Assembly (NCBI GenBank): GCA_017311185.1
Contig: JAESUZ010003163.1
Span: forward strand, 186,001 to 250,000
Source of the DNA: Proteles cristata cristata
Lineage: Eukaryota > Chordata > Mammalia > Carnivora > Hyaenidae
Reading direction: 5' to 3'
Length of the DNA stretch: 64,000 nt
A model generated the notes under the pieces. That model saw only the letters and a list, made by a program, of their open reading frames with translations. It did not search any database and was not told where the DNA came from. The position numbers were made by a program, and so were the translations under genes. Positions within the stretch are counted from its first letter, which is position 1, and every line of letters begins with the position of its first letter. Below, one piece after another: positions 32,930-40,430 of the stretch.

Positions 32930-33370
32930 GCAAGACAGAGTAGGTTGGGGGCAATGTAGAGGCAAGAAAACCAGTGAGGAAGCTTGTAAAATAGTGAGAT
33001 GAGAAGGACCTGGCTTAGGGTGGAAACTGAGGTTATCAAAAGGAAAAGGGATGAAAGAAATATCACGAAGGAAGCACCAACAATACAGTGATTAATACCT
33101 AAGAGAAAAAGGAGAAGAAAGTGTCATTTCTTAGAAAAAGAAGGGAACCCAGGAGTCTAGGAATACAGTCGTTCCATTAAAGGAATTAGGAAGTCAGTAA
33201 GGGTGTATGAGGAGGATAGAAAAATGCTAAGCTACTTGTTGTTGCTGTTATTTTCCTTCCTTTCAAAGTACTGAGTTTAAGGTAATGGGAAGCATGCAAT
33301 TTACATTTGGGGAAATGATACTGGACCTCAGGAGAGAAGCTAGATTGAAGATGTATACTGAGAAAAACAT
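32930..33370 (-). repeat. Ancient interspersed repeat, unassigned family (part 2)
   Basis: GGGGGCAATGTAGAGGCAAG, GAAAACCAGTGAGGAAGC and GGGTGGAAACTGAGGTTATC match the mid-part of the family seen at 7560. 33480-33770 beyond is unique AT-rich sequence. Confidence 0.35.
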
Positions 33371-33779
33371 GATCTTTAACGCTGAATGAATAAGATTCAT
33401 GAGGAGAAAGCAGAAATGCAGAGGAAGGAATGAAGGAAAATAAATGAATCCACAAAAAGCATTTTAAAATGTTCTGAATGTTAACTTTTAAAATTAATTT
33501 ATTTATAGTATTATTTTTTAATTGAAGGAAGTTCTGAATTTCTTGTTTTTATGCCATCACTTACATCATCATTATGTAATCAAATTAATCATTAAATTGC
33601 TGCATGTTAGGGAGAGTCCCCCCAAAAAGTCTAATAGCTTTGTTGAGGAGAAGAAAACCCTAATTATAGTAAAGATTTAACTAGCACTTCAAAATAAATG
33701 GTAAAAGATGACCCAAAAGAGTGCTTGATAAGTGAATCATACAAACTGTAATTTCTTGTATAAAAGTATATGGAGAGAC

Positions 33780-34130
33780 ACCCATGCTGGAGTGTTTCAG
33801 GAAAGCGTTAGGAAGGAAGTGAGTTTTCTGTGGGTCATGATCTGAGAGGCTGAGTTCTTTCCAAGCAATTGAAAAGGCATGATCAAAAAGGAGGAGGCAA
33901 GGATATCCAGGTGGGTGAGTGAACCAGTTTGGCAGGAGAAGTCATTGGATGGATGGAGGTGGGGGTGGGGATAGCAGATAAGTCTGGGAAGGCAGGTTGA
34001 AAAACCAAAAATTGTGGCAAATCTTGAATAAGGATCTATCAGAACTGGGACTTTCTCTCATGGTCAAGGGAGACTCATTGAACTCTGAGCAAGTGAACGA
34101 TATGATTGAATTTAAATTTTAAGAAAATTA
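33780..34130 (-). repeat. Ancient interspersed repeat, unassigned family
   Basis: GCTGGAGTGTTTCAGGAAAG and CAAGCAATTGAAAAGGCATG, then GAGCAAGTGAACGATATGATTG, the segment with GAGCA...GTGACATGAT found in other copies. Confidence 0.4.
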
Positions 34131-34140
34131 AGTCAGCTCT

Positions 34141-34305
34141 ATTTTTTTTTTTCATTTTTATTTATATTTCCTTGGGCAGAGAGAGTGGGAGACACATAAT
34201 CCGAAGCAAGCTCCAGGCTCTGATGTGGGGCTCAAACTCACGAACCTGGAGATCATGGTCTGAGCTGGTCAGACACTTAACTGACTGAGCCATCCAGGCA
34301 CCCCT
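34141..34305 (-). repeat. Can-SINE, internally deleted
   Basis: TTTTTATTTATATTTCCTTGG to CTGAGCCATCCAGGCACCCC; a stretch between the GA tract and B box is missing. Confidence 0.88.
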
Positions 34306-34428
34306 ATATTTCTTTTATTTTTGAGGTCTTGTTCAAACATGTTCAGCAAGTGTTGGCTCTCCTCCTCACAGTCAGATTTATCTTCCAGTAATAGGTTATT
34401 TTGGGCATAAGGCACAGACATTTGTTTT

Positions 34429-34659
34429 TTTGTTTTTTTGGTTTTTTTAATTTTTATTTATTTCTAGGAGAGAGAGAGAGAGAGACAGCGTGAGCAGGGG
34501 AGGGTCAGAGAGAGAGGGAGACACAGACTCTGAAACAGGCTCCAGGTTCTGAGCTGGCAGTCGGCACAGAGCCCGACGCGGGGCTCGAACCCACGAACCG
34601 CGAGATCATGACCTAAGCGAAAGTCGGACACTTAACCGACTAAGCCACCCAGGTGCCCC
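34429..34659 (-). repeat. Can-SINE, young CpG-rich subfamily
   Basis: TTTATTTCTAGGAGAGAGAG to CCGACTAAGCCACCCAGGTG. CAGACATTTGTTTT at 34415-34428 and 34660-34673 is a perfect duplication. Confidence 0.96.
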
Positions 34660-34685
34660 CAGACATTTGTTTTATAAGGTTCTGG

Positions 34686-34720
<35 letters not shown>
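34686..34720 (+). repeat. (CA)n microsatellite
   Basis: An uninterrupted run of about 17 CA units. Confidence 0.97.
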
Positions 34721-34721
<1 letters not shown>

Positions 34722-35164
34722 CTGCATTTGGTTTTACTTTAAAAGCAAAGCCAACAGAACTCAGGGACTATTTAGCTCAAGATATTTTGTCTCACAGAGG
34801 AAATATAAAGAGATTAAGAGCCTTTTCTAAGAGACAACCCATATTTCCTGATTACTAATCTAATTTACTTTCTATAACTTCTACATTTTAAAAATTTGCC
34901 TGGCTTGCAGCCCTCTTTGGGAATAGGTACATTATAGAATGCAGCTCTCTAATGAGAAAGGAAGGTTGTATGTGAGGGTGTGTCAAGAATCTGTGAGACA
35001 CTTGGGCTTCAGTTATACACAGGCAACTAAAGTGACAAAATAATGGTTATACTCTATTCTCGCTCCAATTGGATTCTGGGCTGAAACAAGGAGTATCCAG
35101 GTCAAGCTGGTTACCCAAAAAGAAAAGAAAGGGCAATTCATGTAGAAGAGAGAAGCAGTGTTAT

Positions 35165-35300
35165 CCATTAGAGAGAAAACTGGATGACTAACTAGAAAAT
35201 TTGAATTCTAGTCCTGGATTAACAGTGCTTGTGGGAGAAGTCACACTTTTATTTGTCACATCCTTTCCAAGATTCAAATAAATGTTTTTAGCTGATCATT
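35165..35300 (+). repeat. MIR-like relic
   Basis: AATTCTAGTCCTGGATTAACAG, GTCACACTTTTATTTGTC and AAGATTCAAATAAATG weakly follow MIR. 34730-35165 and 35340-35640 hold nothing I recognise. Confidence 0.35.
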
Positions 35301-35656
35301 TGGAACTTATAAAGTATTTCCCAAAGAAGTAGTATTATGAAACAGTGCTTAGTTTCCCAGATTATCCTCCAGGAATCTATAAAGATTCCATCAGAACTGA
35401 AATCAGTGCATATTTGCAATGAAAAATATAAATGTTTTTTGCAACATTAATGAAACAGCAAAACAGATAAGCCAAACTAATTATTGTGGGGTTTTTAAAA
35501 TGGAAAACATTTAATTAGAAGAGGATATGGAACTTGAAGGCTGTGGCAAATATAAAAGACAATTACTTCTTGGCACTTTCAATGTAGTCTGAGGTTAATG
35601 GCACCAGCTCACAAACAGAAAAGATGCAGGAGAGAGAAAGGGAAAGAAAGTATGAG

Positions 35657-35657
<1 letters not shown>

Positions 35658-35695
<38 letters not shown>
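35658..35695 (+). repeat. (GT)n microsatellite
   Basis: About 18-19 GT units directly before an antisense SINE. Confidence 0.97.
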
Positions 35696-35698
<3 letters not shown>

Positions 35699-35908
35699 TT
35701 TTAAATGTTTTTTATTTATTCTGAGAGATAGAGACAGCATGAGCAGTGGAGGGTCAGAGATAGAGGGAGATACAGAATCTCAAGTAGGCTCCAGGCTCTG
35801 AGCTAGCTGTCAGCACAGAGCCCGACGCGGGGCTCGAACCCACAAACCATAAGATCATGACCTGAGCCGAAGTTGGACACTTAACCAACTGAGCCACCCA
35901 GGTGTCCC
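35696..35908 (-). repeat. Can-SINE, full length
   Basis: AAATGTTTTTTATTTATTCTG to CTGAGCCACCCAGGTGTCCC. It inserted into the GT repeat: GTGTGTGT resumes at about 35916. 35940-36420 then shows no feature. Confidence 0.94.
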
Positions 35909-36420
35909 CAAGCTGTGTGTGTTTTTAAAGAAGATGATACAGTGTTTAGAGGGTGAATAAATGGGCCAGATGGAAAAAGCCATGAAAGAGCACTCTGAAA
36001 CTAAGGAACAATTGATGAGGGCCAGTGACCCACATATAGGTTCAGAGGTCTTAAGCTAGACTGCAGGAGATTAGGCCAAAAGTGGGTCCAGAAAACAAAT
36101 CTGAGGTAGTGAAATTCCAGGGGAAAGGTGGGACAAATGTTCAAAGCAGGGTCAAAGACTCAGACTATCAATTCCAACAGAGGTAGAAGCCTTGGCCTCC
36201 ACATGTGAAGCTCTAGCTGGAGTCCAAACTCAAGGAACTTAGAGACCACACTTTCCATCAAATGAGAGACATGTAAGACTGCTTAGCTCCAGGGCCAGAA
36301 TTGGTTCCAGACTGTTGGGGAAATTTGGAGTGGGCGAAGCACACAGTGAGGGGAGGAACAAAGCAGAAAGTACAGAGACTGAACTAGAGGACAGAAAGAA
36401 ACAGGTCAGGAAGGAAGGGA

Positions 36421-36455
36421 AGAAAGGAAGGAAGGAAGGAAGGAAGGAAGGAAGG
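36421..36455 (+). repeat. (GGAA)n microsatellite
   Basis: About eight AAGG units, the source of a low-complexity reading frame. Directly followed by a SINE target site. Confidence 0.95.
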
Positions 36456-36470
36456 TCTAAAGTTGGTGTG

Positions 36471-36685
36471 GGGCGCCTGGGTGGCTTAGTCGGTTAAGCG
36501 TCCGACTTTCGCTTAGGTCATGATCTCGCGGTTCGTGGGTTCGAGCCCCGCATCGGGCTCTGTGCTGACTGCCAGCTCAGAGCCTGGATCCTGTTTCAGA
36601 GTCTGTGACTCCCTCTCTCTCTGACCCTCCCCTGCTCACGCTGTCTCTCTCTCTCTCCTAGAAATAAATAAAACATAAAAAAAAA
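36471..36685 (+). repeat. Can-SINE, young CpG-rich subfamily
   Basis: GGGGCGCCTGGGTGGCTTAG to CTCCTAGAAATAAATAAAAC. The perfect 13-bp duplication TAAAGTTGGTGTG lies at 36458-36470 and 36686-36698. The CpG-rich B box is intact except for one CpG. Confidence 0.97.
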
Positions 36686-36810
36686 TAAAGTTGGTGTGCT
36701 GGTTCCCTATGAACAGTGAGAGGGGATCCTCAGAAGAAAAAAAGCACAGGGAGAAATAATGCTAGTAAGAAAAAGGTGCTCAGAGAGGTAGAAAGAGGAC
36801 TCTCTGATCA

Positions 36811-36828
36811 CCACCAGGGGGCACCTCC
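36811..36828 (+). promoter_or_regulatory. Candidate CTCF binding site
   Basis: CCACCAGGGGGCACCTCC matches the CTCF core (CCACCAGGGGGCGCT) with an A for G near the end. It is not part of a recognised repeat: the nearest SINE ends about 110 bases upstream. It lies 2.7 kb before the CECR2 ATG, in the same orientation as the gene. Confidence 0.6.
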
Positions 36829-37600
36829 AGTTCCGACAGTTTTGTTGATTCACAGGACTGGGCAGTGGTGTGGGGGAGGGAGGAGGACAATAGACTAACT
36901 TCCATTTGAGAGGAGGTTGTAACCAGTACTCAAACATACTAGAGTAACCACATCTCACCTTTCTGCTTCCTGGTATTGTTAACATTCTAGGCACTATTAT
37001 CACTTGGCTGGCTAGTAGTGACAATGGAGAGGCAAGGTTAAAAAAAAAAGGTTAAATAATCATAAAAGATACAGGCAAAAATGAGAAGATAGATGGAGAA
37101 CCAGGAAAAAGAAGATGGGGAAAGAACAGTCAGGATATAATGGATTAGAAATCAACATGAAGAAAAGTGGTAACCGTTTAAAAAAAGAAGAAAAAGTGTG
37201 GGAAGTCAAACAGATCTGTGAGGAAATGAAGAAAGACAGGAGAAGAAAGTCCTGAAAACCTCTAATTCAGGTTTTGTGATTAATTCCACACTGGCTTGTC
37301 ACCCTTTTCACATCTCATCTATTAATAGGATATCTACAGAGGAGCTGTGCTTCATAAACACAGAAAAATGTAGCCTTTGCTTTTTGGGAGCACGTAGATA
37401 TATGTTCATTTTTGTCAAAGATGAAAGTATATACTAAAAATTTGAGTGGGAATTTTAAATCATTAGATCGTTCCAGGTAATAAAAGGACAAACTTTGGGG
37501 CTGTTTCTGTGGTGGGGGTGAGAGGAGCCAGTGTTAGAAGCATTTTGACTCATAAAAGATACAATGAAATATATTTTCTTTAAGAATTTGGGTTTTTTTC

Positions 37601-37781
37601 CGGGGGGGGGGTGAGGGAGGGAGGCAAACCATGAGAGCCTCTTGAATGCCCAGAACAAACTGAGGGCTGATGGGGGCGGGGGAGAGGGGAAGGGGAGGTG
37701 ATGGGCATGGAGGAGGGCACTTGTGGGGATGAGCACTGGGTATTATATGGAAACCAACTTGACAATAAACTATTTAAAAAC
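37601..37781 (+). mobile_element. 181-bp L1 3'-end insertion with duplication
   Basis: AAGAATTTGGGTTTTTTTC (37582-37600) and AAGAATTCGGGTTTTTTTT (37782 on) bracket only the last part of an L1 3' UTR. That part has a G-rich tract, GGGGATGAGCACTGGGTATT and AATAAACTATTTAAAAAC. It is the nearest retroelement upstream of the CECR2 promoter. 36830-37580 before it has no recognised feature. Confidence 0.92.
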
Positions 37782-37801
37782 AAGAATTCGGGTTTTTTTT
37801 C

Positions 37802-39049
37802 TTAATGTCTTATAAAAACACAGAAGGTTATTAAAATGACCAGAAAAAGTGAGGGAGAGGTAGAGGAGAGACTTCAGATAGCCCACAGCAAAGTCCATTA
37901 TGTCAAATGTTCATTTTTCTCCAGATTTTACATTGCTCAAGACGGAGGAGAATCTTTTATTTAACCGCATACGCTATATGGTTGTGCCTGTCACTTAGAA
38001 AGTACAAGACTACTCTTGGGGAAGCGTCAGGGGTAGTGTTTCCTAACTGAGAGGTGGATACAGAACCCAGCTAAGGCCCTCTCAGACTGAGGAGAATGCC
38101 GTTCTAAAATACGTCAATTGCAATGCCCGAGACAAATATTTGGGCACTCACTGCAGTTTTTCCACACTTTTAGTCTGTTTTTGAGGTGACTTTCTTTTTC
38201 TTCTTTCGGGCTCAGAAGAAAGAATTCTAATGTACTCTAGAATTTACTATTTCTGAAGCACACGCCTCAGCACCCTCCTAGAGTACATTCCCTTAGCCTG
38301 GTGCAGATCTCCACCCCACGAGAATACACTCCTCAGACTATCTCCCATATCTCATCCTCCCCCACCCCCTCAGCTTTCTAACTACATTGTGCGCACTCTT
38401 CCAGGCATCTCTCGCAGCCAGGGCAATTGCAGGGCTCCAAGCTTGTCTCCTCTAGGGCGGTCACACGTGTCCATTCCCTGGGGTGGGCGGGCGGGGCGGT
38501 TTTGTCGCTCTCCGCTCATGGCCGCTGATTGGTGCCTCCCCCTACCCCACCCTTCCCGCCGCACTCCAGCCTCCATCACACTTGGTTCCAGCTTAACCAG
38601 CCCCACCAGCTTCTTTCCTTGGAGAAAAGAGCTACTTCAGAGCTCCCTGAAACACCGTTCTTGGATGGAATAAAAGTGAGAACAGGTGGAAATCACTTTA
38701 TTTCTCTAGGCCTCATATTTCTGGAGTGCACAGCCCACTGGTTCTCCGGTGCTATCATCAGCACCAATAATAACTGAACTCTCACACGTGCGTGTTTCTG
38801 GATCTGGCCCCTGCCGAAAGCACCACCCAGCGGGCCCTTTAAAAGGACGCGACCACTAAGGCCATGTGGGGGGGGTGGGAAAGACCCTTATTGTCCTCAT
38901 TGATCAAAGTCATTAAACTTCTCAGTCCCAAACACCTGGAAAGCGGAGTGAGTCTCACGGCAGCTCATGAGGTGCACCTTACCCCCTTCAAGACACCCTC
39001 CTCTTCTTTCTTGGGGTGCTCAGTTCTCTCTCCCCTCCCCCTCTCTTCC
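37802..39049. other. Repeat-free upstream flank of the CECR2 promoter
   Basis: No SINE, L1 or gene is visible. GC content rises from about 38370. GC and CCAAT boxes lie near 38480-38535. Confidence 0.6.
38475..38535 (+). promoter_or_regulatory. Upstream GC box and inverted CCAAT box
   Basis: A run GGGTGGGCGGGCGGGGCGG at about 38480-38498 contains overlapping GC boxes. GCTGATTGGTG follows at about 38524-38534 and holds an inverted CCAAT box (ATTGG at 38528-38532). They lie about 1.0 kb upstream of the CECR2 ATG and about 500 bases before the main island. This could be a distal promoter element or a minor start region. Confidence 0.4.
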
Positions 39050-39067
39050 AGTGCAGCTGTCCGGACT

Positions 39068-39091
39068 GGGGGTGGGGAGTGGGGGCGGGGG
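39068..39091 (+). promoter_or_regulatory. G-quadruplex-capable tract in CECR2 promoter
   Basis: Four G-runs of 5, 4, 5 and 5 are separated by loops of 1, 3 and 1 bases (T, AGT, C). This fits the classic intramolecular quadruplex pattern. The same bases make GC/MAZ-type boxes. A C-rich tract at 39164-39185 could form the equivalent structure on the other strand. Confidence 0.7.
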
Positions 39092-39256
39092 TTGTTGTTG
39101 TGGTGAGGGCAGCCCCGCCCCCTCCTCGTGGGCGGCCCCTCCCCCAGGCCCTCTGTTCGGCCCCCTCCCCCCGCCCCCCCAGCCCCATCTGTTTTCCCCA
39201 GCGGTGAGATGATTATATTGTATGGTACTGGGGGCGGCCGCAGCCGCAGCCGCAGG

Positions 39257-39310
39257 ATGGGGCGAGCGCGCGGACCCCGTCGGCAGCCGGAGCAGCAGCC
39301 ACCTCAGTAA
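39257..39310 (+). other. Upstream ORF 1 in CECR2 leader (17 codons)
   Basis: The ATG at 39257 begins MGRARGPRRQPEQQPPQ and stops with TAA at 39308-39310. It is exactly 300 nt upstream of the CECR2 ATG, so in the same frame but closed by its own stop. It counts as a uORF only if transcription starts upstream of 39257. Confidence 0.45.
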
Positions 39311-39360
39311 CTCTGGCCCCCGAGCCGCCGCCCCCCGCCCGGGTCGCCCGCCCTCAGCTC

Positions 39361-39435
39361 ATGCTCTCGCCGAGCGGCGGCAGCAGCGGGAGTAGCAGCC
39401 GCCGCCGCCGCCGCCACCCCCGCCCGAGGAGCTGA
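39361..39435 (+). other. Upstream ORF 2 in CECR2 leader (24 codons)
   Basis: The ATG at 39361 opens a 24-codon reading frame ending in TGA at 39433-39435. It is out of frame with CECR2 and lies 122 nt before its ATG. The middle is Ser/Gly-rich, and residues 14-18 are five arginines encoded by the (GCC)6 tract read as CGC. It would act as a translational brake on CECR2 if ribosomes initiate here; that is inference. Confidence 0.5.
39398..39415 (+). repeat. (GCC)6 trinucleotide tract in 5' UTR
   Basis: Six uninterrupted GCC units lie in the probable CECR2 leader. Tracts of this kind are often length-polymorphic. Confidence 0.9.
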
Positions 39436-39556
39436 GGCGCTGAGGCGCTGCGCCGCCGCGGGAGTCCGAGGCGGGCGGGCGAGCGGTGCGCGGGCAGCGT
39501 GGGGCCGCCGAGGCGCGCTTGGGGTTCGGGGCCGCCGCCACCGCCGCGCCTGGGAG

Positions 39557-39682
39557 ATGTGCCCGGAGGAGGGCGGCGCGGCCGGGCTGGGCGAGCTCCG
39601 CTCCTGGTGGGAAGTCCCGGCCATCGCGCACTTCTGCTCGCTCTTTCGCACCGCGTTCCGCCTGCCTGACTTTGAGATCGAG
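39557..39682 (+). CDS. CECR2: CECR2 first coding exon (N-terminal 42 residues, partial gene)
   Basis: The ATG at 39557 opens 42 codons that I recognise as the N terminus of mammalian CECR2. They start MCPEEGGAAGLGELRSWWEV and end ...RLPDFEIE. The exon stops at a strong donor (GAG|GTGAGT, 39683-39688) after a complete codon, so intron 1 is phase 0. An in-frame stop at 39308-39310, with no in-frame ATG between it and 39557, supports this start; position -3 is G. From family knowledge, CECR2 is a nuclear bromodomain protein of about 1,450-1,480 residues. It partners ISWI ATPases (SMARCA1/SMARCA5) in chromatin-remodelling complexes such as CERF and is needed for neural tube closure in mice. The visible residues begin the N-terminal DDT-like region; the AT-hook and bromodomain lie in exons beyond this window. 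The sequence expected in exon 2 is not found downstream. Reading on past 39682 runs open to 40012, but that part is intron. Confidence 0.95.
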
Positions 39683-40430
39683 GTGAGTGGCCGCGAGGAG
39701 CGGGCGAGCTTACGCACCCCGCGTCCCTTTCCCCCCTGCCCCCTCAGGAGTCCCGGAACACCGTGCGGGAGGGAGCGGGGCACGCGGAGACTTTGGCCGG
39801 CAGTCCGCAGCCGGGGGAAGGGCTCGGAGGTGGGGGCACGAGGCGCACCAAGGGCCGGAGCGCGGGCTGGGGCCGCCGCGGGACTCCGCAGGGGACGCCA
39901 AGTGTCGGCGTCCGGGCTCGGGACGTTCGCTCGTGGCCGCCGTGCCCACTCGCGCCTTCCGGGACGGGGCGAAGCGGGCGGCGAGGGGGCGGAGGCGAGT
40001 GCGCTTTTGTAGGAGTGGGACCCGGCCGGCTCTCCCGGGACTTCTCGGGCAGGAGGCTGAGTGTGTGGGGAGCGTGCGTGCGCGCGCTCCCAGCCCGGTG
40101 CCATTGAAGCGGCGAGCCAGCTGCTCCGGGCGGGGACGGGGTGCGGGCTGGATTAACTCCGACCGGGCGGGGAGGCGGCCTGCGGCCGGTTGGGGGAGGG
40201 GTCTGTCGTGCCCGGGAGAGGCTCGCCCCCACTTCGGCGGGCGCGTGGAGGGGCAGTCGCACTTCGCAGACTGCCAGAGGCCCGCGACTCTCGGGGGCGC
40301 TTTGGGTTAACTTCGGGCAGGCGGAGATGGGGGCCCGGGCTCGGGGGCGCGCTCTCCTCCGGGGAGCCGCCCGGCGCTCAGCCCTTGCTCCCGAGCTCCG
40401 AGGCTGCGGAGAGAAAGTTTAGGACTCCGT

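Larger units (their letters stand above)
39230..39556 (+). other. CECR2: Probable CECR2 5' UTR
   Basis: This GC-rich stretch precedes the CECR2 ATG inside the CpG island. It contains CAGCCG repeats (about 39239-39255), a (GCC)6 run (39398-39415) and two upstream ATGs. The left edge is arbitrary because no transcription start can be read from the sequence. Confidence 0.55.
39050..40430 (+). promoter_or_regulatory. CECR2: CpG island promoter of CECR2
   Basis: CpG dinucleotides, rare elsewhere in the window, are dense from about 39100 to 40430, spanning the 5' UTR, exon 1 and the first 750 bases of intron 1. GC-box-like sequences (GGGGCGGGG and GGGCGG types) occur around 39081-39091, 39129-39135 and 39231-39237. 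No canonical TATA box stands out, but an isolated AT-rich stretch (GATTATATTGTATGG) lies at about 39210-39225. The start site is not determinable here; dispersed initiation is usual for such islands. Confidence 0.88.

Noticed and set aside
34686..34720. Regular short repeats considered as a CRISPR-like array
   Set aside because: Simple CA dinucleotides without spacers in a mammalian genome. No array of any kind occurs in the window.
38389..38673. 94-codon open frame upstream of the promoter
   Set aside because: No recognisable domain, no splice or leader context, and it overlaps an equally long antisense frame; consistent with chance in GC-rich DNA.
39683..40012. Open continuation of the CECR2 frame beyond 39682
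   Set aside because: The consensus GTGAGT donor and the known exon end (FEIE) show that this is intron; the extra residues do not resemble CECR2.
39304..40104. 266-codon antisense open frame across the CpG island
   Set aside because: High GC removes stop codons by chance. The residues are low-complexity Pro/Ala/Arg, and it lies opposite the recognised CECR2 exon.
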